A DNA stretch of 64,000 nucleotides, from assembly GCA_900465675.1 (NCBI GenBank), contig UBJR01000005.1, positions 186,001 through 250,000 of the forward strand. The letters run 5' to 3'. The notes below the pieces were generated by a model that worked only from the letters and a program-made list of their open reading frames with translations, ran no database searches and had not been told where the DNA came from. How positions within the stretch are numbered: the first letter of the stretch is position 1; every line of letters starts with the position of its first letter. Shown here one piece after another: positions 28,259-36,249 of this stretch. Source of the DNA: Hyphomicrobiales bacterium (GTDB lineage Bacteria; Pseudomonadota; Alphaproteobacteria; Rhizobiales; Rhizobiaceae). A program made the translations under genes and the position numbers.

Positions 28259-28622
28259 CATGCTGGTCTTCGTCTCGCGCATGGACGACACGATCAACGT
28301 CTCGGGTCTCAACGTTTATCCGAAGGATGTCGAGGACGCAGTGATGCTGATGCCCGGCATTTCCGATGCCGTCGCGTTTCGCAAGCCGGATCGTTTTGCC
28401 GGCGAGCGCGTGACGCTGATTTTCAGCGCTGCAGAGGCGATCAACCCGCTCTCCGTCCGCGAATGGTGCAGCCGCAATCTTGCCAGCCATCAGCTGCCGA
28501 TGGAGATCCTGCAGGTCGGCGCCGTGCCGCGGCAGGCAAATGGCAAGATCAGCCGGAGGCAGGTGGCCGAAATGCACCAGGCCGGTGCCTTCGCGGCCCC
28601 AGCCATGGAGGCGGCACAATGA
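28259..28622 (+). pseudogene. asbC: AMP-forming aryl ligase C-terminal fragment (AsbC-like), fused in frame to the receptor fragment
   Basis: The last ~120 codons of the fused frame match the C-terminal subdomain of adenylate-forming ligases: the hinge SRMDDTINVSGLNVYPKDVE and the final catalytic lysine region RQANGKISRRQ. The ~300 N-terminal residues that bind ATP and the carboxylate are gone. Position directly before an AsbD/AsbE-like gene indicates this was the 3,4-dihydroxybenzoate-activating ligase AsbC. The stop overlaps the next ATG, as expected in an operon. Confidence 0.8.
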
Positions 28623-29923
28623 ACCGCGGCGAGATCATCTCCGCCATCGGCTCGATCCTGCGCGATACGATGCAGCTTCCACATGCCGGCGCCTTTGCGC
28701 CGACGGCGCGGCTCAACGAGGATCTCTATCTGGATTCCGTGCTGATCCTGCAGATCTTCCTCAACCTCGAACTGGAATACGGGCTTCCCGCCGTCGATGA
28801 GATCATCAACCGCGAGGATATCGTCACGGTCGAGGATCTCGCCGGTCTCTTTGCCGATGCGCCGGCAGAGCCAATATCTCCTGCTGCTGTGCCTGAAGGC
28901 GATGGCGTGCACGGCGAAGCTTATTACGACATCAAGGTTCACTGCTTCGTCAGCTGCGTCTGCGAGGGCCTGAAGAAGGCGGGGCTTGACCACCGGCCCT
29001 TCTATTTCGGCGTATGGGACGCCGATTTCGCTGTCAGCGAGCAGTTCGAACTGCTCTATCACACGCCTGCAATCAGCCAGGAATTCTTCCGCTCGTGGTT
29101 CGAAACGCTCTACGGCGCCGAAGTGCGAGAGTGGTACGACCACGGCAGGTCTAAGGAAGAGAACCTTTCGACGATGCTCGATCTGATCGAGCGCCGCGGC
29201 GAAACCGGCTATGTCATGGTGATGGTCGATCTTTTCCACCTGCCGGAACGGGAAAACAAGTTCAACCAGAACCCCTTCCCGCACTACCTGATGATCGAGA
29301 CGAGCGGCGATCCCGAGATCTGGAATGTTCTCGACCCCGACTACCGCTGGCAGGGCCAGATCGAGCGCGCCAAGATCATCAATGCGATGATGCAGCCCAG
29401 CGTCGCAGGCGGTTACGTTTTCGACCGCTCCGAAGCGCGTGCGCCTGTTGACGAAGACCTGCGCGACTATTTCCACGCCAGCTTCCATCCACGCGGCAAT
29501 CCGCTCGTCGATGCGGTCCGCAGGATCGTTGCGGCGCATCTCGACGGCCCGCCGCGCCTGCAGCTCCCGGCGCTGGCTTCGGCGGTGCGCGAACTCCCGG
29601 TGATCTCGATCCGCAAGTATGCCTATGAGCACGGCTTCGCGTTCTTCTGGCGCGCCCTCAAGCTGCCATCGGCGGAATTCGACATCTGGTGCGACGAGAT
29701 CGAGGCTCTATTCCAGGAGCTCAAGTCGCTGCATTACGCCTGCATGAAACTCAGCCAGACGCGCGACCACAACTTCGCAGCCGACGTCTTCAAACGCCTC
29801 GACAACGCCGAACGCATTGAGGGCAGGATCAAGAACAAGTTGCAGGAGGTCTTCGGCCTCTGGTGCGAAAGCCGCGGCATTGCCGCTTCCGCTGCGCCGT
29901 TGGCGAGAGGAGTATCACGATGA
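28619..29923 (+). CDS. Petrobactin-type AsbD-AsbE fusion: acyl carrier domain plus condensing enzyme
   Basis: 434 residues. Residues 1-85 look like an acyl carrier protein with the phosphopantetheine serine at 40 (LYLDSVLILQ). After a short Pro/Ala-rich linker, residues ~99-434 resemble AsbE/BtrH-type proteins (YYDIKVHCFVSC near the start). In Bacillus, AsbD and AsbE are separate proteins: AsbD carries 3,4-dihydroxybenzoate and AsbE transfers it to spermidine or its citryl conjugate. Here they are one ORF. The ATG overlaps the stop of the ligase remnant, and the end overlaps asbF (ATGA). No frameshift is seen. Confidence 0.75.
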   Translation: MNRGEIISAIGSILRDTMQLPHAGAFAPTARLNEDLYLDSVLILQIFLNLELEYGLPAVDEIINREDIVTVEDLAGLFADAPAEPISPAAVPEGDGVHGEAYYDIKVHCFVSCVCEGLKKAGLDHRPFYFGVWDADFAVSEQFELLYHTPAISQEFFRSWFETLYGAEVREWYDHGRSKEENLSTMLDLIERRGETGYVMVMVDLFHLPERENKFNQNPFPHYLMIETSGDPEIWNVLDPDYRWQGQIERAKIINAMMQPSVAGGYVFDRSEARAPVDEDLRDYFHASFHPRGNPLVDAVRRIVAAHLDGPPRLQLPALASAVRELPVISIRKYAYEHGFAFFWRALKLPSAEFDIWCDEIEALFQELKSLHYACMKLSQTRDHNFAADVFKRLDNAERIEGRIKNKLQEVFGLWCESRGIAASAAPLARGVSR

Positions 29924-30765
29924 AGGTCTCTCTCTGCACCATCACCTTCCGCCACCATCTTCTGTCGATCGAAGACATCGCCAACTGGGCGCGCTGCAAC
30001 GGCTTTCAGGGGATCGAACTCTGGGGGGCGCATGCGCGCAATCTTGCCGCCAGGCCGGAGCTGGATGGCAGCTGGCTCGCGGGCTTCGGGCTCGGCGTGC
30101 CGATGATCAGTCACTATCTGCCGCTTGAAGCGGAAGCCGCCACGCTTCGGCGGCTGGCGCTGGAGCTCTGCGGTCACGCGAACCGCTGGGGCGCGCGGAA
30201 GATCCGCATCTTTGCAGGCAGTCGTGCCAGTGCCGCGACCTCGATCGAAGACCGGCGCCGGATCATCGCGCGGCTGCGGGAGATCGCGGTGATTGCCGAA
30301 GCGCATGGCCTGCTGCTACTGGTAGAAACCCATCCGAATACCCTCGCCGACACCGGCCCTTCGACGCTCCGGCTGATCGACGAAGTTCGCCACCCGGCCT
30401 TCAAGATCAACTTCGATGTTCTGCATGTCTGGGAAGGCGGCGACGATCCCGTCGCCATGCACCGCGCTTTGCGCCCGCATATCCGACACTACCACCTGAA
30501 GAACGTCGCCTCGCGCGATGATCTCGATATTTTCGAACCGGCGAATGTCTATTCAGCCGCCGGCCGGCGCGATGCGATGACGCCGCTTTTTGCCGGTGCC
30601 TTCGACTATGATCGCTTCCTGTCGGAGCTTTCCGGCGAGCTTAGCGCCGATGCATCGCTGGAATGGTTCGGCTCCGACTGCTTCGAGGTGTTGAAAAACG
30701 ACCGCGGACGTCTTGCCGACACACTCGACAACACGGTCCCGCTTCAACGCTCGGCCAATTTCTAA
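29920..30765 (+). CDS. asbF: 3-dehydroshikimate dehydratase (AsbF)
   Basis: 281 residues, almost the length of Bacillus AsbF, and very alike where I can recall that protein: SLCTITFRH at the start, GFQGIELWG, LVETHPNTLADT, RHYHLKNV, FEPANVYSAAG and SLEWFG. Candidate metal ligands of the TIM-barrel site are Glu136, Asp166, His169, His192 and Glu248. It converts 3-dehydroshikimate to 3,4-dihydroxybenzoate, the catechol of petrobactin. It overlaps the AsbD-E gene by four bases and precedes the siderophore-uptake genes by 15 bases. Confidence 0.88.
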   Translation: MKVSLCTITFRHHLLSIEDIANWARCNGFQGIELWGAHARNLAARPELDGSWLAGFGLGVPMISHYLPLEAEAATLRRLALELCGHANRWGARKIRIFAGSRASAATSIEDRRRIIARLREIAVIAEAHGLLLLVETHPNTLADTGPSTLRLIDEVRHPAFKINFDVLHVWEGGDDPVAMHRALRPHIRHYHLKNVASRDDLDIFEPANVYSAAGRRDAMTPLFAGAFDYDRFLSELSGELSADASLEWFGSDCFEVLKNDRGRLADTLDNTVPLQRSANF

Positions 30766-30780
30766 CTTCGGATATCGACC

Positions 30781-31686
30781 ATGCATGTGTTCAAGACATT
30801 TCTCACCACCCTCTTTCTGCTGGTCCCGGGCGTTGCCGCGCAGGCGCTGGAGATCGAGACGGCGCAAGGCGTCGTGACCATCGATGCGGCGCCGAAAACT
30901 GTTGCGGTTTACGACATCGCGGCGGTCGATACGCTCGACAAGCTCGGCGTCAGGATCGACGGCCTGCCGTCGAAACTCTACGTCCCCGAACTCGATCGCC
31001 TGAACGGGACGGCCAAGCCGGTCGGCGATATTTTCGAGCCCGATCTTGAAGCGTTGAGTGCGCTTTCCCCCGATCTCATCATCGTCGGCGGCCGTTCCTC
31101 GCCAAAGCTCTCGTCCGTCTCGAAGGTCGCTCCGTCGATCGACATGACGATGGATGGCGACGATCTGCTGCTGCAGGCGAAGCAACGGCTCTCGGCTTAC
31201 GGCGCATTGTTCGGCAAAGTGGCGGAGGCGCAGGCCGCGTCTGCGGAACTCGACCAGGCCGTGGAAAAGGCCCGCCAAGCGATCGCCGGCAAGGGCAAGG
31301 CGCTGATCGTCATGACCAATGGCCCGAAGATCTCGGCCTATGGCGCCGGTTCCCGCTTCGGCTGGGTGCATAACGCGCTGGCGCTTCCATCCGCTGTAAA
31401 GGACGTCACCGCCGCGACGCATGGCGAGGCTGTTTCCTTCGAATTCATCCGAGAGGCCAATCCCGACTGGCTGTTGGTGCTCGACCGGGCAGTGGCAATC
31501 GGCTCCAGCGACCAGAACGCCAAGGCGACGCTCGACAACGCCCTTGTCGCCGAGACGGCCGCCTGGAAAAAGGGACAGGTGATCTACCTGCCCGCCGCCG
31601 ACTTCTACATTGCCGCGGGCGGGGTTCAATCGACGCTTCGCGTCCTGGACCAGATCACCACCGCTTTTGCCGCCGCGAAGCGATGA
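30781..31686 (+). CDS. Catechol-siderophore ABC transporter binding protein (YclQ/CeuE/FatB family)
   Basis: 301 residues with a Sec signal peptide (cut near AAQALE) and no lipobox. The PKTVAVYDIAAVDTLDKLG opening and GPKISAYGAGSRFG motif are those of the YclQ/CeuE/VctP siderophore-binding group; Bacillus YclQ binds petrobactin. It overlaps the first permease (ATGA). The neighbouring asb genes support a 3,4-catecholate ferric siderophore as ligand, which is inference. Confidence 0.87.
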   Translation: MHVFKTFLTTLFLLVPGVAAQALEIETAQGVVTIDAAPKTVAVYDIAAVDTLDKLGVRIDGLPSKLYVPELDRLNGTAKPVGDIFEPDLEALSALSPDLIIVGGRSSPKLSSVSKVAPSIDMTMDGDDLLLQAKQRLSAYGALFGKVAEAQAASAELDQAVEKARQAIAGKGKALIVMTNGPKISAYGAGSRFGWVHNALALPSAVKDVTAATHGEAVSFEFIREANPDWLLVLDRAVAIGSSDQNAKATLDNALVAETAAWKKGQVIYLPAADFYIAAGGVQSTLRVLDQITTAFAAAKR

Positions 31687-32639
31687 ACTGTCGCCTGTCC
31701 TGCAAGTGGATTGCGCCGCCTTTGCTCGCGGCGCTTTTTGCCGTCAGCCTGTGTGTCGGCGCTGGCAGCACGGGGACCGGGCCGTTCGATCCGGCGGCGC
31801 AGCAGCTGCTGTTCGTCAGCCGCCTGCCGCGCACGCTTGCCGCCGTTCTGGCGGGTGCGGGCCTCGCCATCGCCGGCCTGATCATGCAGACCATCGCCAG
31901 AAACCGCTTCGTCGAACCGGCGACGGCCGGAGCGGCGCAGAGCGCGGCGCTCGGCATCCTCATCGCCACCATCTTCTATCCGACAGCCTCGCTTGCCCTA
32001 AAGACGCTGGTCGCCACCGCGACCTCCCTTGCCGGAACCACGGTCTTCCTGGCGACGGCCCATCGCCTGCCGCCGGAGCAGCCCTATCTGGTGCCGCTGT
32101 TCGGCCTCGTCTATGGCGGGGTGATCGGCGCGGCGGTGACCTTCGCCGCATGGCAGACCGATCTGCTGCAATATGTGGAAATCTGGATGAACGGCGAGTT
32201 CTCCGGCATCCTGCGCGGGCGCTACGAACTGCTGTGGCTCGCCGTACCGCTGGTCGGCGCCGCCTGGTGGATTGCCGACCGGCTGACGATCATGACGCTC
32301 GGGCGCGATGCCTCGATCGGGCTTGGCATCAGCTATGGGCGGATGCTGCAGGCCGGGCTGGTCATCGTCTCGGTCATCACGGCGCTGACGGTCACCGTCG
32401 TCGGCATGATCCCCTTCGCCGGGCTTGTCGTGCCGAATGTCGCCTCCCGTCTGCTCGGCGACAATATCCGCAGCTCGATCGGATGGGTGGCCGCAGGCGG
32501 CGCAATCCTGGTGCTCGGCTGCGATATTATCGGCCGCCTCATCCGTTACCCCTATGAAATACCCGTCGGAACCGTCATGGGGGTTACAGGCGCACTGCTT
32601 TTCCTTGTGCTGCTATTCGGGCGGCGAAGAGATGCATAA
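31683..32639 (+). CDS. Iron-siderophore ABC transporter permease (FecCD family, YclN/CeuB-like)
   Basis: 318 residues with about nine to ten membrane helices. LPRTLAAVLAGAGLAIAGLIMQ and the IPFAGLVVPN segment are diagnostic of FecCD permeases. It pairs with the next gene, which it overlaps by eight bases. Confidence 0.9.
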   Translation: MNCRLSCKWIAPPLLAALFAVSLCVGAGSTGTGPFDPAAQQLLFVSRLPRTLAAVLAGAGLAIAGLIMQTIARNRFVEPATAGAAQSAALGILIATIFYPTASLALKTLVATATSLAGTTVFLATAHRLPPEQPYLVPLFGLVYGGVIGAAVTFAAWQTDLLQYVEIWMNGEFSGILRGRYELLWLAVPLVGAAWWIADRLTIMTLGRDASIGLGISYGRMLQAGLVIVSVITALTVTVVGMIPFAGLVVPNVASRLLGDNIRSSIGWVAAGGAILVLGCDIIGRLIRYPYEIPVGTVMGVTGALLFLVLLFGRRRDA

Positions 32640-33573
32640 GACGCGCCTGCTCATCCTCGCCGCTCTCGCGGTCGCCAGCCTTATCGCCTTCATGTCGATC
32701 GGCCTTCGCGGCAACATCGCCTTTGCACTGGAGCTGCGCGCTGTAAGGCTCGCGGCCCTCATAGTCGTGGCAGCATCCATCGCCGTCTCGACGGTGCTGT
32801 TTCAGACCGTCACCGGCAATCGCATCCTGACGCCATCGATCATGGGCCTCGATGCCCTCTACGTCTTCGGCCAGATCGCGCTGGTCTTCGCCGTCGGCGG
32901 CGCCGGATTCTCCGCGCTGAATGCGGAAGCGAAGTTCGGCATGGAAGTGCTGCTTCTGATGCTGATGTCCTGCGCGCTGCTCTTTCCGATGCTGAAGACT
33001 CGGACGGATATCGGGCTGATGCTGCTGGCAGGCGTCGTTGCCGGCATTCTCTTCCGCAGCCTCACCTCGCTCCTCGCTCGCCTCATCGACCCAAACGAGT
33101 TTGCCGTCGCGCAGACGGTGAGCTTCGCCAATTTCAGCAACGTTGAAACAGGTCTGCTCGGGATCGCGGCGGTCCTGACGCTTGCCGCCGTCATCGCCGC
33201 CTGGCGCCTGCGGCATGTGCTCGACGTTCTGCTGCTCGGGCGCGAGAGCGCCACCGGCCTCGGCATCGACTGGCTGAAGACGGTGGCCGCCATTCTTCTG
33301 CTGGTCTCGGCCCTGGTCTCGGTCTCGACCGCCCTTGTCGGCCCCGTTGCCTTTCTCGGCCTGCTTGTCACGGCCCTTGCGGAAAAGATCGGCGGGAGCA
33401 GCAGACACGGCGCGCTGATCCCCACCGCCATAGTGGTCGCCATCATCCTTCTCGTCGGCGGCCAGACCCTGCTGCAGCATCTGTTGGGCAGCGCCTCCAC
33501 GCTCGGCATCGTCATCGAATTCGCCGGCGGCCTTGTCTTCCTTCTGATGCTGATTACCGGGAGCAGAAAATGA
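32632..33573 (+). CDS. Iron-siderophore ABC transporter permease (FecCD family, YclO/CeuC-like)
   Basis: 313 residues from the ATG at 32632; the longer open frame is overlap with the upstream permease. RLAALIVVAASIAVSTVLFQ near the N-terminus and VGPVAFLGLLV toward the C-terminus mark a FecCD permease. ATGA overlap with the ATPase gene. Confidence 0.9.
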   Translation: MHKTRLLILAALAVASLIAFMSIGLRGNIAFALELRAVRLAALIVVAASIAVSTVLFQTVTGNRILTPSIMGLDALYVFGQIALVFAVGGAGFSALNAEAKFGMEVLLLMLMSCALLFPMLKTRTDIGLMLLAGVVAGILFRSLTSLLARLIDPNEFAVAQTVSFANFSNVETGLLGIAAVLTLAAVIAAWRLRHVLDVLLLGRESATGLGIDWLKTVAAILLLVSALVSVSTALVGPVAFLGLLVTALAEKIGGSSRHGALIPTAIVVAIILLVGGQTLLQHLLGSASTLGIVIEFAGGLVFLLMLITGSRK

Positions 33574-34331
33574 TCCGTATCGAAAATGTCTCGCTGTCAA
33601 TCGCCAAGGCAGAAATCCTCAAATCCGTCGAGCTGACGATCCCCAAGGGCGGCATCACGGCACTCGTCGGGCCGAATGGCGCCGGCAAGTCCACGCTTCT
33701 GTCGCTGATCGCGCGGCTCCAGCCGCTGCAGCATGGCTCGATCTCCGTTGACGGGCTTCCCGTCGGCACCACCAGCGGCCGGGAGCTTGCCAAGGTGCTG
33801 GCGATCCTGCGCCAGGACACGGCAACGGCAAGCAGGCTCAGGGTGCGCGAACTGGTCGGCTTCGGCCGCTTCCCCCACCACCGCGGCCGCCTGACGGCCG
33901 CGGACGAGAAGCTGATCGACGAGGCGTTGGCGGGTTTCGATCTCAACGATCTCGCAAGCCGATTCATCGACACGCTTTCCGGTGGCCAAAGACAACGCGC
34001 CATGGTGGCGATGACGTTCTGTCAGGGCACCGACTACCTGCTGCTCGACGAGCCGCTGAACAATCTCGACATGTTCTACGCCCGCCAGCTGATGCAGACA
34101 CTGCGCCGGATCGCCGACGAGAACGGCCGCACCATCGTCATCGTTATCCACGACATCAACCAGGCGGCCGCCTATGCCGACCGGATCGTTGCCATGAAGG
34201 ACGGGCGGATCATCGCCGCCGGCGCGCCTGAAGAGGTCCTGAAGACCGATGTGCTGGAAGCCGTCTTCGGCTACGCGATGCCGGTACACGAAGCCGAGGG
34301 CATGCGGGTCGCGCTGCATTTTTGCCGGTAG
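33570..34331 (+). CDS. Iron-siderophore ABC transporter ATP-binding protein (YclP/CeuD-like)
   Basis: 253 residues. Walker A GPNGAGKST, signature LSGGQRQRA and Walker B YLLLDEP are intact, with the FecE-type ending. It is the last gene of the coupled asb/uptake string. The import machinery therefore looks intact on the inner-membrane side even though the outer-membrane receptor gene is broken. Confidence 0.92.
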   Translation: MIRIENVSLSIAKAEILKSVELTIPKGGITALVGPNGAGKSTLLSLIARLQPLQHGSISVDGLPVGTTSGRELAKVLAILRQDTATASRLRVRELVGFGRFPHHRGRLTAADEKLIDEALAGFDLNDLASRFIDTLSGGQRQRAMVAMTFCQGTDYLLLDEPLNNLDMFYARQLMQTLRRIADENGRTIVIVIHDINQAAAYADRIVAMKDGRIIAAGAPEEVLKTDVLEAVFGYAMPVHEAEGMRVALHFCR

Positions 34332-34442
34332 AACGCCGGGCAATGATAAAAAATACCACTTTCCTTCGGCGCCGATCGGATGCATGTCTTCGCCCACCCG
34401 GCGGTATGACGGCGGGATCTATGATCAAAAGTGGATATGAGC

Positions 34443-35585
34443 ATGACGCAGCAGGCATGGAACCACCCCGTAGCCGCCATCACTGAAAACGAGCGGGCCG
34501 CCCGCCTGGACCGGCTTCGCCAGAGCATGCGGGAACGCGGCATTGCCGCCACGCTTCTCGGTCCGACGGAAAGCCTGCGCTACTTCACCGGTCTCGTCTG
34601 GCATCTGAGCGAGCGCCTGCTCGGCGCTGTCGTCACCGAAGACAGGCTCACCTATATCGTGCCGGGTTTCGAGCTTAGCCGCGTCGAGACTCTGCCGCAT
34701 CTTCCGGGCGATCTGCTGGTCTGGCAGGAAGAGGAAAGCCCCTCGGCCATCGTCGCGCAGCTTGCAGGCGCCTCAGGCAAGCTGGCGCTCGACGATGCGT
34801 TGCCGCTCGCCTTCTACCATGCCTTCGCCGAAAAGATCGGCGCCGCAAGGCTCGTCGATGCCGGGCCGATGATCAATGCGTTGCGCCTCACCAAATCGCC
34901 AGCCGAGATCGCCATCATTCAATATGCGATGAAGCTGACGCTCGGCATTCACGGCAAGGTCCGCGAGATGATCAAGCCCGGCATCGCCGCATCGGAAGTG
35001 GTCCGGTTCATCGATCAGCAGCACCGTGCGGCAGACGCTGACAACGGCTCGAGCTTCTGCATCGTCTCTTTCGGCACCGCCACGGCGCTGCCGCATGGCG
35101 CCGATGGCGAGCAGATCCTTCAGGATGGCGACGTCATTCTCGTCGATACGGGTTGCCGGATCGACGGCTACCATTCCGATCTGACCCGGACCTATATGCT
35201 TGATCCCACCAGCGAATTCGAGCGCGCCTGGTCGATCGAGCGCGAGGGACAGCTGGCGGTTTTCGGTGCGGCAACGCTTGGTGCTGCCTGCGAGACGCTG
35301 GATGCAGCAGCCCGCAAGACTTTTGCCAACCATGGGCTAGGCCCGGACTATCAGCTGCCCGGTTTGCCGCACCGCGCGGGCCACGGACTGGGGCTCGAAA
35401 TCCACGAAGGACCGTTCATCGTCCGCGGCAACAAGACGCCTCTGGCGCCTGGCATGTGCTTTTCCAACGAGCCTATGATCGTCTTTCCCGGCCAGTTCGG
35501 GGTTCGCCTGGAAGACCATATCTACATGTCGGAGACCGGCGCCAACTGGTTTACCGAGCCGTCAACCGGCCCGTCGTCGGTCTGA
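34443..35585 (+). CDS. M24 family metallopeptidase (Xaa-Pro peptidase-like)
   Basis: 380 residues from the ATG at 34443 (AGTGGA eight bases upstream; ATG 34437 and GTG 34431 are alternatives). An N-terminal creatinase-like domain is followed by the pita-bread fold with all five metal ligands: VDTGC, HSDLTRTY, HRAGHGLG, SNEPM and RLEDH. It is a cytoplasmic aminopeptidase P-like enzyme. It lies ~110 bases behind the siderophore ATPase gene, so a separate unit is possible. Confidence 0.88.
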   Translation: MTQQAWNHPVAAITENERAARLDRLRQSMRERGIAATLLGPTESLRYFTGLVWHLSERLLGAVVTEDRLTYIVPGFELSRVETLPHLPGDLLVWQEEESPSAIVAQLAGASGKLALDDALPLAFYHAFAEKIGAARLVDAGPMINALRLTKSPAEIAIIQYAMKLTLGIHGKVREMIKPGIAASEVVRFIDQQHRAADADNGSSFCIVSFGTATALPHGADGEQILQDGDVILVDTGCRIDGYHSDLTRTYMLDPTSEFERAWSIEREGQLAVFGAATLGAACETLDAAARKTFANHGLGPDYQLPGLPHRAGHGLGLEIHEGPFIVRGNKTPLAPGMCFSNEPMIVFPGQFGVRLEDHIYMSETGANWFTEPSTGPSSV

Positions 35586-35606
35586 CGCGAACCGCAAGAT
35601 GCAAAA

Positions 35607-35638
35607 CCCGGCCATCCTCCGACAGGAGAATGGCCGGG
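35607..35638 (+). terminator. Strong stem-loop between convergent genes
   Basis: CCCGGCCAT (35607-35615) pairs perfectly with ATGGCCGGG (35630-35638), with an inner TCCT/AGGA arm. It lies just after the M24 gene and just past the stop of the convergent DUF983 gene, so it may serve both; no long U-tract. Confidence 0.6.
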
Positions 35639-35657
35639 CCATATGGACGAAAATCAA

Positions 35658-36092
35658 TCAGCTTGCGGGACTGATCTCCCGCCGCGCAAGTTTGCCTTCC
35701 TCGGCCTTGTAGAAATACTGGCTGGCGACGAGCCAGCCTTTCAGCGGCCTCAGCGGCGGAATACAGGTCGCCAGCATGAACGGACCTGTCACCAGGAACT
35801 GCACCCAGAGCGGCGCCGAGAAGGCGACCTCCAGCCACACGCCGAGCAGCACGCTCGGGACGCAGGCAAAGCAGATGACGAAGAAGGCCGGGCCGTCGGC
35901 CGGATCGGCGAAGGAGTAATCCAGTCCGCAAGCCTCGCACTCCGTCCGAAGCGTCAAGAAGCCCTTGAACATGTGCCCCTGCCCGCATCGCGGACAACGG
36001 CCGCGAATGCCGGTCTGCATGGGAGGAAGAGGAGGATATTCGGTATCCACGGTTATCTCGCTTTTCAGGTTGCGAGGCATTTTTATATGCAT
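35658..36092 (-). CDS. DUF983 family membrane protein
   Basis: 144 residues. Two CxxC pairs (CPRCGQGHMF and CEACGLD) form a zinc-ribbon-like N-terminus, followed by two membrane helices (FFVICFACVPSVLLGVWLEV and the next segment). This is the DUF983 pattern, often found near cytochrome-oxidase genes, though none is here. The ATG at 36092 has AGAGG upstream. Function unknown. Confidence 0.82.
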   Translation of the reverse strand: MHIKMPRNLKSEITVDTEYPPLPPMQTGIRGRCPRCGQGHMFKGFLTLRTECEACGLDYSFADPADGPAFFVICFACVPSVLLGVWLEVAFSAPLWVQFLVTGPFMLATCIPPLRPLKGWLVASQYFYKAEEGKLARREISPAS

Positions 36093-36249
36093 TCAATGCC
36101 TCTGAATGTATGCATACAATATAATTACATTGAAGGCGAATTGCCAGTCTATTAGGCACAATGCCGCAGTGACTTGATCGTAAAGTTAAGAAGCCATCTC
36201 CAGCGCCGTCACGCGCCGCTTCCGCCAGCGCGGCAAAGACTGGACGGGA

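Noticed and set aside
27500..28300. Insertion sequence or transposon as cause of the gene fusion
   Set aside because: I found no transposase frame, terminal inverted repeats or target duplications around either junction.
27543..28622. A genuine new receptor-ligase fusion enzyme
   Set aside because: Both halves lack essential parts (barrel; ATP-binding domain) and the start codon is lost, so a deletion scar is more economical; kept as a finding, not as a functional gene.
28490..29632. Minus-strand frame of 380 codons opposite the AsbD-E gene
   Set aside because: Shadow of the coding frame; no ribosome-binding site, and the sense product has recognisable domains.
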